Below are positions 36,678 through 49,379 of a stretch of 64,000 nt of DNA, piece after piece. The stretch is from assembly GCA_022496185.1 (NCBI GenBank), contig WTXG01000030.1, positions 1-64,000 on the forward strand, given 5' to 3'. Below the pieces are notes generated by a model. It saw only the letters and a list, made by a program, of their open reading frames with translations. It ran no database searches and was not told where the DNA came from. Every line of letters starts with the position of its first letter. The stretch's first letter is position 1. Origin of the DNA: Multifurca ochricompacta. Its lineage: Eukaryota; Basidiomycota; Agaricomycetes; Russulales; Russulaceae. Both the position numbers and the translations under genes were made by a program.

Positions 36678-37014
36678 ATGCCATAGAAATGTCATGAGTA
36701 TTATCAATATCATTTTAAGTAACCGAAAACCGAAACCCGAAAACTTGTGTCGTCTTGCTCTCGCTTGGCTGCGTCGTCATCGTTCATCGTCTCCTCATCT
36801 TCATTGTTGGTCGCGGGCCTGAATCCACCTCATAACCACCGAATTAGAAGAACATTTCCGTGAAGATACTGCCATTTATCAAATACCCTTTCGTAGAATT
36901 GTGGTCAGCAATTGAACAGGTATGTTAGTTCGTAATGAACGATTTCCGTTCAGTTCGTGAACGCACGCGATTTAGCAAGTCAGAAAGGAAAGGTTCTAAT
37001 CAAGATCAGAAAAT

Positions 37015-39335
37015 ATGCAGCCCAATCGGCTAGGACTTGGTCTGCGTCCTCCTCTGCCGTCATACGGGCAAGGCCCCTCAATATCGGCTCTTGCACAGCA
37101 GCAGCAAATGCACCTTCAGGGGTTTGTCCCTCCGCATGCTCAAAAGCAAATTTCGCTTTTGTCGGTTCAATCTCAGGTGGCATCACCGACTCTTTTCTGA
37201 ATGAACTTCTTTCCGTGGGTCTCGTTTCGTCAATATCTTTTTCCCATTACTTACAGAGGATCACAGGCCTGCGGCAACGTCAAGTCTTTCAAACGCTTGA
37301 TCACACCTGCCAATAAACCTCAAGGCTTTGGATTCGCAGAATTTGAGGATCCGGACGGTGCGCTGCGAGCGACGACACTTTTAAATAATGTTGAACTGCC
37401 TGCCTTGGAGGATGGCTGTGTGAACAAGAAATTGTTGGTGAGTCCTCGTAATTTCCTACTCAGTAAATTTATATTTAATGCCACCGCAGATTAAAGGGGA
37501 CGAAAAAACCAAGATGTTCCTTGAGGCTTATCAAGCTCAACGAATGCAGACAAACGTGCGTCGTCACCACACTTCTAGTCTAACAGTCCCGTGTTGTAGC
37601 CCATGTGGCGTATATGCGTGTCCATCTCTCTGCCCGGCCATGCGTCTATGTTGTCATAAGGGCTGCAGCGTGTTCCTATCACCGTGTTGTGTCTGGCTTC
37701 CTGTCTCTCTGACCTGCTCAAATTCTATTAGGCGGACGAAGAAGCGACGCAGAAAGCCAAGATACGGGTGATTGAGCTCATCAACGACATTAACCGCGTT
37801 TCTCAAGAAGCTGCCAATAATGGTTTACTGGATAAAGAACGCTACGTGATTCCTCCCCACCTACACGATCTTCAAGAAGCCGACCTACCAGAAACCCAAC
37901 GCGGGCTTGTCATCTCGGAAATCGCGCAATTTCGCGAACGGGCGGCCAAGCGCGAACGCGAGAAATTACGCGATGTTCGTGCAGCCGTCCCGAACCTTAG
38001 CGCGGTAGCCTCCCCAAGTGGTCCCAAGGTTCGCGAATGGGGAAAGGCCCAGGGGACTGCCGAGACTCGCGAATCGACAGCATTTGGCCAAGATCCCCAA
38101 CAGGGCTTCTCAAAACCTGTCAGCTTTGTCAAGGCAGGAAGCCGGGAGCGCGATGATGAACGCCAGCTTCCTGGTAAGACAACAAAAACGGACGAGGAGC
38201 TCGAGCAGGAACGAAAGGATGCGAGGAGACGCGACGAAGATAATTCGTTTCGAGACGTACGTAATCCTACTTGTTACATCTTAAACGCACCTCACATAGC
38301 CCCGGTTTTCTATAGCGCGAACGCCGTTACGAACCTCGCGAGCGCAATCGCATTCAAGCCCTCGAGCGTGCCATTGCACGTGACCGCGCTACTGGTGAAG
38401 CCGAAGAGCGTGATCGCGGCGAGATGCGTGCGCGCCTCGACATATGGGATGACGATGAGTCAGACGAGCTCTTCTATACCGACCGCGCGCGCTGGCGCAC
38501 TCAGCGCGTGCGGCGTCTCGTCGCAGAGGAGGCTGCAGACAGCGAAATGCGTGCATACGAAGCTCGAGAAGCCGAGAACTTGCGACGCGAAAGTGAGGCA
38601 TTCCTTGCGCGGCAGATGGATGAATTGCAAGCGCTGGCAGAGGAGCAACGCAAGGCCGGCATGCTTCTAGACGACGGTGCGCCTGTCAGGCTCAATGTCT
38701 CTCTCTCGACGGCTGCGCCCAAGGCGGATGCGGCACCTACAAAGGAGAAGGCACCCGCGCCTGGGGTGTTCGGCGCTGAGGAAGAGGAAGAAGAGGCAAC
38801 ACGGAAGCGCAAAGTGCCACTCCAATTACTCGACTTCAGCGCAGCACACGACATCGAGAAGGCGAAGGAGCGTTTGGAGCACATTAAGGCGTCCGTTCCG
38901 AACGAACGAGAAACGCTGTTCAAATCCAAGGTTAGGTGGGATGCGGTCACTGAGGTGCGTTCGATTCACGACCAATCCTTCCCTTCTTCTTGCTGACTTT
39001 GGGTTTTCATTAGCAAATGATTGATCGCAAGCTGGAGCCGCTCGTGAAAAAGTTGATGGTTAAATACCTTGGCGAGCTCGACGACGACGACGTCGTGATG
39101 TACGTTATCGAGCACATTAAAGACCATAAAAGTCCAGCCAAACTTGTAGAGGGTCTTGAACCCGTACGTTTCAAATTGAACCATTCAATATGTGAATATG
39201 CTAAATCAAATGATTACATAGGTTCTCGACGAGGAGGCTGTCGAGTTTACAATAGCTGTGTGGCGGCAAGTTATCTTCGAGAGTATGGCGTACGGCGAGG
39301 GTTTACATACAGAACGAATGATGGTCGAGGGGTAA
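37015..39335 (+). CDS. RBM25-type splicing factor (RRM + Arg/Glu-rich + PWI), one apparent frameshift
   Basis: A nuclear pre-mRNA splicing regulator, associated with U1 snRNP in animals (Snu71 in yeast). The N-terminus is Pro/Gln-rich (GLRPPLPSYGQG). An RRM follows, with FAFVGSIS (RNP2), FKRLITPANKPQGFGFAEF (RNP1) and NKKLL. A long charged region (RERERRYEPRERNRI and DIWDDDESDELFY) leads to a C-terminal PWI domain (VPNERETLFKSKVRWDAV, LMVKYLGELDDDDVV, VIFESMAYGEGL). About 650 residues, seven or so GT-AG introns. Between HAQKQ and FAFVGS the frame slips by one base within 37141-37153 (short A and T runs); no intron fits. RBM25 is normally indispensable, so a missing base in the read is the likelier cause. 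Confidence 0.88.
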
Positions 39336-39911
39336 TGAGCATGTGTTGTAGTCAGGGCAGGTGCGTCTGTGGTGAACCTGCCGTCCCCTCAGATAGGGTA
39401 GGGGCTAGAGGCATGATGTGTTAGGGAGTATCACTGATCCGAGTGACAATGCGGGGTGAGGACGACCGCGTGAGTAACTTTTTCGTTCCGCTGCCACCGT
39501 GTAAAAATGATTTTGCTACCGCTTTTATCTCTTGATATCTGAATGGCTCTTCTCCCCCCTACCACCCCCGGACACGGGTACGCCCACGTGAGGCTGGACA
39601 CCGCTGAGTGACCCCATTTTTCTTTGTTTGGCCGAGAGCACATTGATCGTCCGTGCTGCCACCGCCATGGGGCATGGGGCGTGGTCCATAGGCTTATAAC
39701 TTTGCTTGCTTATCGCACCTGCGGACACAAGTCCTAGATTTTAATGAGTTTTTCCTCGGCTATCCCAGGTGAGTACCCGCCTACTCATCCCTGCGGTATA
39801 TTTCGGTACGCCGCCAAAGTAGCACATCACACTATGTCATTCATTTCAATACCTGGTGATGTGCGCTGGGGTGAACGATCACGTGTAAAAGTAAACGGCA
39901 AGCACAAACAC
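39336..39911. other. Intergenic downstream of RBM25
   Basis: No gene or RNA recognised. Confidence 0.4.
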
Positions 39912-40477
39912 TAGGCCAGTAATTTACTGGTAATTTACAGAGGGTCTGATGGGAAGGTGAATTCACTGGTAATTTACCAGTATAAAATTTCATGTGATAC
40001 TCTCATGTGATGTTTTCACATATTCCAGGATATTTTCCTTTCCATGGCTTGACAAGAACAGAGTGTTTTTATTTGAAATTGATTTTATTCGCGCTTCAGG
40101 GCTGTGCCCAAATCGCGCGCGCGGCAATTACTGGTACAAAGTAACTACTGTTTGATCAGGGTGGTAGGAGAGAGGCGGAAAGGTGAACTTACCCATACTA
40201 CCCGACGTCACCGACTCAGATTTAATCCAGCTCGCGAGGTTGTTCCGACGAAAACGGTCTTGTGAAGGTCCGCGTGTCCTGAATGAATGTGAACAAATAT
40301 TTGACAAAGGGTTTGCGAGTGAAAAGAAGGTGCCACGGAGGCAAGTCGAGTTCCAGGGCCCAGTCAGGCAGGAATTGAAGCTCCTGGCGTCAGAGTGTCG
40401 CTCGTATATATTTAGCTCATATATTACAGTCACGTGTACACGTGACCTGAGAAATTACTGGTAAATAATCGGTAATA
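39912..40477. repeat. Repeat family X, copy 1 (AT-rich ends, embedded gene fragment)
   Basis: The left end has GCCAGTAATTTACTGGTAA and the right end has GGTAAATAATCGGTAATATT with GGC, an imperfect inverted pair. The core (40060-40420) recurs at 46740-47235 and 53325-53790. It contains, on the minus strand, an exon-like piece reading FIQDTRTF before a GTAAGTTCACC splice donor, and further on GAATAAAATC followed by an A-rich tract that resembles a polyadenylation region. CACGTGA motifs occur near the ends in all copies. Confidence 0.6.
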
Positions 40478-40764
40478 TTGGCTCCATTCCACACTTCTCT
40501 ATCATCGCGTTCTAGTTAGATGACGTCGTCTCTTCATCTTATATATATATACTGTAGGAACTCAGCTCAGATAACCTCAGTCTTGAGTTCTTGTATCTTA
40601 CTTGACCTCTCGTCTCAGGAATCCTCGTCTTGTTCTTTGCTTGCCTTGTGTGCTAAGCAACTGTCTCACCACCAGAATTAGTCAATACTACTTTGACATT
40701 GAATCTATTGACGGTTAAATCACCATAACACTCGAGGTGTTTGATACCTAGCTACTATATACTC
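40478..40764. other. Spacer between repeat X copy 1 and the duplication
   Basis: A TATATATATA tract lies near 40541. Nothing else recognised. Confidence 0.35.
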
Positions 40765-41482
40765 ATTTGCCTTTGGGATGAGGTGTGTGTGGATTGCAGA
40801 GGGCATCGATAATAATCTTGGCCATCAGCTGAGCTTTATCTGTTACTTGGGGTCAAAGAGTCACAGAGAATTCGCTCCCTGCACCTTAGTTGATCCTATG
40901 TGCCAATGTGCCACCCATCTCCATGATCTGTTCATCCACAAATCACTGTGTCTGTTTTAACCTATTACTTCCACAATTATTTGTGTATGCTTTACTTACA
41001 TTATCTACACTCTGCATGTATATAAAGACTGCAGGGAAGGGTTATTTCGCTTAAGTCTCATTTCCCTTCTCTGCAGTCCCTTGTGTGTCCGAGCATATAA
41101 AGCCCTTCACACTCATCTACTTTGTCATCATCTTCATTTGCGAGATCTGAATACTCGTCGAATAAGAACACATCAAGTGGAGGTGACCATGATTTATTTG
41201 GTGGTGTTGATATACCTACCTTTGTCATAAAGAGGACAGGCAAGCGATGTGAAGAGGCCTGGCAAGCGTTGAGTCGACAAAATTATCATTGGTACTGAAA
41301 AGGATGGGACGGGTCATACCGAGCTCACAGCGATCAAAAGCGTCCTGTGCCTTTGGACTGAAGGCTTCAAAACTTCTGAAATAGGCTGAGGATGCTTCCT
41401 TGGCTTCAACGTGGTGCGGGTTGAGGTGACGAGGCCATTTCCAATTTTCCAAGGGGTTGGGCATATAGAACCTGATGGTCGT
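40765..41482 (-). pseudogene. Decayed second copy of the sesquiterpene synthase
   Basis: Exon 1 is still open and reads [20 protein letters not shown]. The initiating ATG has become ACG (41480-41482). The DEYSD motif survives in [13 protein letters not shown]. The promoter TATA is mutated. Everything downstream of the PKDEW-equivalent segment is absent, including the NSE motif. The relic is split by an insertion at about 40842-41128. It is clearly non-functional as a cyclase. Confidence 0.9.
40842..41128. repeat. Private insertion inside the pseudogene, with a strong hairpin
   Basis: Compared with copy 1 this stretch is extra. It contains GTATATAAAGACT, similar to the TATA block of the LTR-like repeat at the right end of the window. 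Directly after it lies a hairpin with 15-bp arms (41027-41041 and 41064-41078, one mismatch, loop 22 nt). It may be a fragment of an LTR-like element. Confidence 0.5.
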
Positions 41483-43365
41483 GATAGGCTTTCTCAAAAT
41501 TGCAGCAATTGAAAGTATGAAAAGCTGGAATGGGACCCATGGGGTGAGAAGATTGTCATCATTTCTTAAACTTTGCGGATGAGCCCCCAGGTCAAGTCGG
41601 TCTCGAAAGCCAAGGAATCAATGGCCCCAAGCCTCTCGATTTGTGTTTGGACGATAATAAACCGAGTAACCATTATGAGGTGGCATTTGATTATGTCCCC
41701 AATGATACGCGCGTTTGTATTGATCATGAAACTTCCAAATAACCATTGAAGCAACCACTGGAAGGCACTCATGCATGATCGATTCTCTCACCGGAACTCT
41801 TTTAGACCGGGGGGGGCTGGTCCGAATTCTTCAGCGTATGGGCATAATTGGATCCCTGCTAACCATCAGAGAAAGAAAAACTAAACCTTGGACATCGCTA
41901 AGAAAAGGATTGCTTCGTTATAATGAAGTACGGCGATATCGCGCGCCGTATCACTATAAATGATCACCGTGACCTAAACAGGAACCGGCACTAACTTGAT
42001 GCTACATTCACTTGAGAAGAAACTTGAGCTTTAAACAGCAAGAATGTAAGAGAAAATCCGAGGAGACCCGAACGGCAAAGATCATTGAAAGATTGCTGCA
42101 TTGATCTACAGATCTTTCCCTGCTCACTGGCTTGTGCTTACCTAAACATCGGGACGGACCCGAAACCTTCTGCTTCTGCCCGTTCCTGCCTCCTCGTCTC
42201 CACATTCATCTTGTTTACTTCGTTTCATCTCCGTTTCATCTTCACACCCATGAACTGTGTCCCTTAATTTACATTGCTATTCCTTACATCTTGACTTGGA
42301 TTGGACTCGCCGAATACTGGCCTCATATTTATGAAAGACAAGTATCTTAAACCATGAGGTATTAGACTAGTTCTCGCCTCTACATCTCATTGCGTGCTAT
42401 AACCTTAGAAAGTAGCAAACGGTCTACAAAGTCAAGTGAAGCGTGTTCCCGAACAAAGAAAGAGAGAGGCAGAACTGATCAAAGAGAGAGGATGAGGGGT
42501 CTCGTGTAGTTCAAGATTTCGGACTTGAAGGTTCATTGTGCTTGAACTCGGAAATACACTGCTAGTTGGTTCTGTTGGACCTTGTGCTCAACGTCTTTAT
42601 GTTGAGAAGTGCCTGAAGCCTAGTCATGGCACATTGGACGTGGGTGGACTGGCTGTGGCTAGGGCACAGCACACAGACCAATCATGAGGGATTGAGACAG
42701 TGATAACTAATCTGAAACTTGTAAATAAAAGTGTTGCATTTGCTTCCACGAGCACAAGTAGTGTGAACAGGGTATAGTGGAACAAAGGAGGGCAAAACAG
42801 AAATGGACTCATAGGTCATAGGTACATTATCACAAAAGAGACATGAGAGAAACAAGACTGAAACATGCCCCCAAAGGGAGCATCCAAAAATTATATTTGG
42901 GCTTGCACAAGGCAACTCCTGAAGCCAAGTGTGGTACATGTGAGCATACCTCCAACTGGACTCTAGCAGACCAAAATCCAACTACAATAAGGCAAATATT
43001 AAAATATCTAGACTAATAGACAGCTCAACAACCCAGTCCAGTATCAGCTTGCATGCGTGCAAGACACAACCACTTCTTGTCAGAATACGGACGAAGACTG
43101 GTACAACAGAGGGAATCGTGCCCCATCCACTAATCTTATAGCCAACTCCATACCTGCTGTTGAGGCGGACCAATAGCGACCGGATTGTTGGGGACCGGAC
43201 AGCCGGGCTCCTGACTGGAAAAAAAGGATGGCATAATGGAAGCAAATAAAATCAACAGGAATACACCAAAAAATGCTGCCTAAAGCCCTCCTTTTCTGGG
43301 TTCAAATAGTTAAAAGAGGAATCTCAATATTCAAACATCTCCAAAAAGCTCCAACCATAACTAGC

Positions 43366-45777
43366 CTAAAGCGGATACGCGAGTGAGAGCTTTGTGACGA
43401 ACTCAATTCCGTCTGCGCGGTATGTATCTTGCGTTATCGTCGTGCTCGGAACAGGAATGTCAAGGAAAGTCAGAAGCTGGGGTGAAGCAGTCGTGTAGCG
43501 TGGCCATTGTGGGCTTAACCCACCGTTCGGATCCAGGGTTGTCGCGAAACGGATCAAGTAGTCCGTGAGCTCTCCTAAACCGTAGGAATTCAGCAGATCA
43601 GATCCATGTACAGAGCCGAGAACTGGCAAGGCCTTCAACCGCTTGCTGACTATACAGGAAATCGGAATGTAAGTTGAAGAAAAGAAAACCCGAGTCGTGA
43701 CAGCATGCACGACGCACGGAATGACCAAGTGTCCTGTGTCTCTGAGAGATGCTGCAGGAAGAAGCGTCGTGGAGCTTGAAACACGGTGTCTCCTAAAAGC
43801 GAAGCGGTGCGCTTATATTGCGGCGTGATTGCGTTCAGTGGGCCAGTGTCGTATGGAGAGCCCTGTGTGACATCTTCTGGGTAAAGCGTAAGCAGCCGAT
43901 CTATTTCTTCATCCGTTGCGTTTGGGAGAAAAATTCTATTATATACTCGCGAAACTCTGCCCCAGTCCTGCGAGGGCACTACTGTCAGAGTCAAAATTAA
44001 GCCGAGGGTTGAGGTTGAAGATTCACGTGACGTTGAGTGAAGAGAGAGAGAACACGGTGCCTTCGTCATCACAATCCCCCGTGATGAATGGGATGTCAGC
44101 TACCTTGCCTTCTTGCACGAGCTTTTGCGGGTTATCACTTAGAAAGTTGCCATCCACTCGAGGCTGCCAGGCAAGTGCGAGAGACTATTAATACAAATCC
44201 TCAGTATTGTCAGATCTCGACAATTGGCACAGTAGAAGAGATGGGAGATGGGCCACACACCTGGTATGCAAAGATTGACGGAGACTTATTCATGGCGTCC
44301 TTCAGCGTTGCATAAGGTACAGTGCGAAGACATGCTAAAGTATCAGGAGAGCCAGAGCAGCCAGTGCGTTCAACAAGGTCATCATAGTATGGTTGACCCT
44401 ATAAGCAGATCGCTTAAAGCTAAAGGATTGAAGGGGTAGAGCGCGCTTCCGTACATGGGTGATGTCACTAACTGGCGTGGGAGAACCAGATTGCATGAAT
44501 GCCGCGCGGAACAACCCCGCGGTGTTCCCATCGTTTGCTAGCATCTGAAGTGCAACCGAAATCGACCCTGCGCTTTCGCCCCAACTGATGGAAGCCATGA
44601 CATCAGCAAGATGCTCGCGAGGGTACTCTTCACTTACATCGTTACTTTTGTGGGATCTCCACCGAATTTGCTTATGTGCTTTTGTACCCAAAGAAGGGCC
44701 AGGCGCTCTGTATGCCGCAGTTAGGGCCCTGCCAATACTTGCCATCAAACAACTCACGTCGTGCAACCCGAGATTCCCACTCCAGCATCTTTGACTTCTT
44801 GACTTGCGAGGAAACCGAAGGCTATTAGACCGGGTAAATGTTTCCAGACGAATCAAACAGGGAATCAACCTGACGTGCCTGAAACGCTAGACAGATGATA
44901 ACACTGGTGTTCAGCTACATAAAACAGGTTCGGGTATCACTCACCGGTAGTTCATGCTCACATAAATTACAGGCTTCCCAAGAGCAACTGAGCGCTGAAC
45001 TATAACGCCTCCATCATAGCTGGATAACTTATTATCCTTGATAAAGTGCAATAAAAAAGAGAGGGCATACGTGCTCGTCGATCCGACTTCGAATCCACCT
45101 GAAGGAGGACAACGGAGTATTAGCAATATGTCGGAAGGTAACCTGGGCTCATCTCACCTCCGTATATCCACTGCCAAGTAGGTTGTTACGGTCAGCGAGC
45201 GCAAGCAACAAGTAGACCGCACGCTGAATACAGACCACGACAACCGGGAGGTTCGCACTTTGTATAGCATTGGAGGGTGTGACAACATTTAGCGTTAAGC
45301 CTAGAAGCCGCAATTATGAATGGCCACGACGACACGAGGTTGAATGAACTGCTCACAATCTTCGCTGTCTGGGAATATGACTGAAAATAAAACCTTTACA
45401 ATCTCATTGGCCACGTCTTGTGGCAGCCCAGCCGGAAGGCTCGGCGTGACCGCCTGCTGGGGACATGCAGGGCCGAACGCAGTCGCGCTGTGCGCTCCTT
45501 GATAGGGGTCAAGCTTCTGAGGCAGATGAAAGCGCAGGTTTCCAACTCTGCTTGGCGCGACGAATCAGTGGAGGAGAACAGCGAGTGGTACCGGCGCGAC
45601 CCACGGGGGTTGCGCAAACGGAATGCCAAGAAACTTGTTCACGCCATTGGATGTCGTGCCTGTGAATATGCCATTGTCAAGTGTGACAGTAGGATTCGTG
45701 GCAGGCATTGCAGGAGCGGCCAAGACCGTGGTGATGACAGTACAGATGATAATGAGAGATGCCTGAAGCAAGCCCAT
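43366..45777 (-). CDS. Secreted type-B carboxylesterase/lipase #1
   Basis: Alpha/beta-hydrolase of the COesterase family, related to fungal (Candida rugosa-type) lipases. It has a signal peptide (MGLLQASLIIICTVITTVLA), then NKFLGIPFAQPP, SEDCLTLNVVTPS, WIYGGGFEVGS (oxyanion region), NYR-VS-AFGFL, and the nucleophile elbow WGESAGS. The catalytic Glu is in CDDEGTVFS and the His in SVHGSDLLN. The C-terminus FVTKLSLAYPL is at 43366. The NYR-VS-AFGFL stretch needs an 8-nt exon (44879-44886) followed by a GC donor. Within 43929-43963 two one-base slips occur, at C4 and A5 runs on the plus strand. Adding one base to each restores EFREYI and FLPNATDEE. Hence either a freshly broken gene or base-call errors. 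It is more divergent than esterases #2 and #3. Confidence 0.87.
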
Positions 45778-45849
45778 GACTACTAGTGAGAACCGCAGCT
45801 CTGTTTAGAGGAGGGACTACTGAAAGCATCCCGAGAAAGGGACCCGGTC

Positions 45850-45858
45850 TTATATGGG
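45850..45858 (-). promoter_or_regulatory. TATA box of esterase #1
   Basis: The minus strand reads CATATAAGA about 75 bp upstream of the ATG at 45777. Confidence 0.45.
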
Positions 45859-45964
45859 GGGATTTGGACCGCGTGCGAGATTGGAAGTTGTGATTCGGGA
45901 GCTCTGAAGGAGATGTTAAGCAGTCTAAACGGCTGAGGTTGTTCGCAGGACGACCCAGATCCGA

Positions 45965-46655
45965 TTAACTCACATTTGTGCATGTGCATGCAGATACATC
46001 CAACCTTATGGGTATATGTAGAGTTCATGTACTTGCTTGTTCCCACTTTCATCTTCCCATCCTGCATGTCCGGGCACCTCCTCATTTCTACAAGAATGAA
46101 CCATGACCACTGGCTTATGTTACTTACTAGAAGGATTCATGACCATAAAGTATGCGGTTCTGGTACCGCCGTTAAAAACATGTGATATGCGACGCCTCGA
46201 CTGACTCTAGGCTTGAAGCCTCTCGAGTCTTCTACATGTCCTGCTAAGCGACTAGCTGTCAGTATCACGGTTGCCTGCCTGGATGTGTGGGTTCCAAGGT
46301 CATCTTTATGGTCTTGCATGAGTGTGCCGATGACTTCAGCTCTTTGATTACGGTGGAATGATAGAGTATTGAAGTCTGCTCACAAAGTCCGCTCACAAGG
46401 ATGGAATGTTACAATTATCATATCATGAAATTGTCTTGTCTTAGGCTCGATTGGCTAACCAGCTCCTTCATTCTGTTCATACATCTTGCAATACGGTACC
46501 CAGTTCCATGGCATCACCGTGGTACACCATCATTTTGTCCAGAGGTTAATCCAGTGCGAATAGTTGAACCTTTCTCTTTGCGAAGCGAATGACGGACGGC
46601 TGACAACATAATCCCATTTGGGTTCCGTCTGGAAGTCTTCTGATAAAACAACAGC
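45965..46655 (+). repeat. Duplicated segment S, copy 1
   Basis: Nearly identical over about 600-690 bp to 54580-55265, in the same orientation. The most conserved stretch runs from AACCATGACCACTGGCTTATG to GGTTCCG. No coding frame, terminal repeats or tRNA-like fold was recognised. Origin unknown. Confidence 0.85.
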
Positions 46656-46739
46656 TGAAGTTAGATAAGCGCTACCTAAACGGGTAGCAAAATAATTGAA
46701 ACTTCCCCACCATGGCTGGCGAGCCTCAGTTATGAATGA

Positions 46740-47235
46740 TTTTTTATTTTGGAATCGATGTTATTACACGCTTCAGGCTTGCACCAAATCGCGCAGCTAC
46801 AACTAGGGGAAAATGTAGCTGCTAGTGTGAACAAAGAGTGGAGTCGACATGCAAGTCATGGAGTAAAAACCCAGTAGGGAAAAAACAGTGTAGGCTATGG
46901 TGGGGTAGGGGCACAAAGGAAACCAAAGGTCGTGTGGGAAGCACAAGTAAATGAAACCACTTACCCGTCACCTAGTGACTGACTCAACCTAATCCGGTTC
47001 ACGCAGCCGTAGCGACGAGACGGACTTGAAGAAGGCCCGCGTATCTTGGAGGAATCCCGGGAGGGACTCAACATGGTGTCTGTGGTTGAAGACTTGGGGC
47101 CAGGACAGGTCGCCCAAGTCGCGAGGGGTAAGGCCCCATGTGATGCGAGGAGCAGTAGGGTTGCGGAGAATATTCAAGGCCAATAATTTACTTGGCGGTA
47201 ATAAATCACGTGATGTTTTCATGTGATGTTTTAAG
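46740..47235. repeat. Repeat family X, copy 2
   Basis: Shares the TCGCGC...CTTCAGGC...CAAATCGCGC core, the FLQDTRAF-type exon fragment (minus strand, open from 47222 to 46989) and the CACGTGATG end motifs with copies 1 and 3. The embedded fragment is longest here (RITWGLTPRDLGDLSWPQVF), showing that it came from a real coding exon of an unidentified gene. Confidence 0.6.
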
Positions 47236-47260
47236 ACTCTCCAAGAGCTTCTGGGGGGTT

Positions 47261-47368
47261 CATCAGGAAAATTACATTTGCTAGAATGACTAGAATGACT
47301 AGAAATGCCCTGTTAGACTGACCATAATAGTAATGTTTGCTGTTGCTGTAATAGGCAGTCTAACAGTA
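47261..47368. mobile_element. Truncated copy of the CACTA-like MITE
   Basis: Starts CATCAGGAAAATTACATTTG and follows the left arm and centre of the element at 35558-35708. The right arm is missing. Confidence 0.7.
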
Positions 47369-47979
47369 AATTTCAACACTGTCTGATATGTTTTTGTCAT
47401 CCTCCAGCCAGTCTGTAAGCACTAGGGAGCCTGTTCATTTGGACCATCATCTGAGTAGCAAGCTGAATGTTGGTTGGGACTGATATTGACAACCCCGGTG
47501 ATTTAATACAGTAGCGAAGAGAAGCAGTAGATGAACTATTGCTGCCGCTGCTAGGAGAGACGAACCGGAATATTTTAAGCAGCGTCGTGCAAGGTTCACT
47601 TTCAATTCCTTGTTTGTTATGCTAAGTGCTTGTCTCCCTTGCTGGGAATTAGCGCACTCAGTGAAAGCAAAAGTCCTTATTGCATACACGTGGACGCGAG
47701 CTTCCTATAACATAGGTCAGGTCTGTGCCGCTGCGTGTATTCCGCCGTGAATGCATGCCCCAGCTAGGAGCAGGACAGAGGCCCCGTCGGTCGGGATCGG
47801 CGCGAGTGTGTTATGTAGGTACTGTGCTTCCCCTCTCTTGCGATTCCACCACCCCTCGAGAACCATGATGCACATCCTCTTCCACTACCCTCTAGTACCA
47901 AAGGGTTCACGTTGCCTTCAATGTCACAAAAATGGTCCAACCATTCCCCTCGTCCTCCTGACCATTGTACGGACGTGGT
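47369..47979. other. Intergenic, no recognised gene
   Basis: Only short overlapping frames. Confidence 0.35.
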
Positions 47980-48612
47980 CTGCAGTGAGTAAGAGGCAAG
48001 GCACATTCCCAAGAGGAGAGAGAGACAGAGGAGAGAGGAGAGAGGAAGAATCCCCAGGATAACTTTGATGTTGAAGGAGAGATGTTGTTGTACTTTTTGA
48101 ACTTGTGAATATGTGCTTGCCAGTTCCATTTGACCTTGCACTGGACAATGTTGAGGTTCTTTAGCACACAAGAAGAGAAAAGAGAGAGAGAGAGATTCCT
48201 AGGTTGCTTGCTCACTGGCTCATCTACTACAAGCATTGTATGTACCCTTACATACTTGTGGAGAGACCTAGCTGAAGGAATGTTTTAGAAGATAAAAGAG
48301 GTGAAGCCATGTGGAGTGAACGAAAGTGGAATAAGCAAAAGGGATCAAGGGAGAAACTGGGTAGCCGGGTATAAGGAAAAGAATAGGCAAGCGGCCCGGA
48401 ACGCGCACAATCCCTGTAATATGCTTAGTAAAATTACTCGTACCATGGATCAATCGCGCTTTGTACCAGTGTCAGAGTCCGTCCGAAACTTAAGTCAGGC
48501 AAATGTTAGAAAATTTATTGACAGTATAGTATGGAAGAATGAGAGCAAACGGGTCCCGCCAGAAGTGGTGATGACCGGAGGTTTCGCGTCCAACGCCCAA
48601 GTCATCCTTACA
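47980..48612 (-). repeat. LTR-like repeat, copy C
   Basis: Similar to copy A over most of its length, same orientation. It ends ...AGTCATCCTTACA, the complement of the TGTAAGG start. The TATA block is mutated to TATGTAAGG. Older or more diverged than A and B. Confidence 0.6.
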
Positions 48613-49379
48613 CCATTTTCAACAACAACAACAACCAAATACTCGACTGCTCTCTCCTCGGCCTCGGGTTCCTCCAAGACTTTATGGGCAGTCTTCAAAG
48701 CCGTACACGGCGCAACGACCTCTGGAGCCGGGTATAGGCCTAGCCGGGTCTTTCGTTTGTTTCTTAACAAGGACTCTGCAACTTTCGTACAAACGTGTCT
48801 CATGATTCTGTCTTGTAACTATCATTGATGCAGCCTTATTTTCCCTGCGGGGTTACACGCTAGTAACAGACGAGAATTATTAAAAGACCCACTGCAGTGC
48901 CACCGGCTTCGAAACTATTGTTGATGCAGCGTTGAGCCTAAGCTGAACTAGGTGTCATGGGCGATCATGAGCGTCTTCTCATATTTGCCGATGTTCCCAA
49001 CCTTCCATACACACGCATTCTAAAGGCTGGCTCTTGCGAGGATACGATGCCTCGGTGAATGCGCTTTCTACCCTTAAAGATGGCGCGACCTTCGTTCAAT
49101 AGCTGAGGAAACCATACCTAACCGATTTCCCTCAGCCGTTGTAATAGGTTATAAGTATTTGCCATGATAGGTTTAGCGCCATGCAGTACCGCGCCTGAGC
49201 CGAAATGGACGCCGTGGTAAGTCATTGACACACTCTGCATTGGGCCGCGTCCCATCCACATACAAGAAATAAAGGGGGTGGGGAAGTACTTAAAAGATTC
49301 AGGCGACGCGAAAAAAAGGTGTTACAAACATCATCATCCCTTTTCTTGGCTATACATATAATGCAGCCATTCAGTTACA
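48613..49379. other. Intergenic downstream of the trehalase
   Basis: No gene supported. A phrase resembling the P450 K-helix approach (DVPNLPYTRI) near 48985-49015 is too short and not followed by other motifs. Confidence 0.35.

Larger units (their letters stand above)
40765..43220. repeat. Segmental duplication, copy 2
   Basis: Collinear with 1405-3760 (see copy 1). It lacks the copy 1 insertion at 3179-3617 but has a private 270-290 bp insertion inside the gene relic. From about 42960 it contains hAT-element sequence that breaks off at about 43220 without a terminus. Confidence 0.85.

Noticed and set aside
37015..37200. Separate short protein from the first RBM25 frame
   Set aside because: It ends because of the one-base slip near 37150; the downstream frame continues the same protein with the RRM.
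48960..49230. Possible P450 relic (DVPNLPYTRI and an AEMDAV-like phrase)
   Set aside because: The two phrases are in the wrong order for a P450 on this strand and are too short to support a call.
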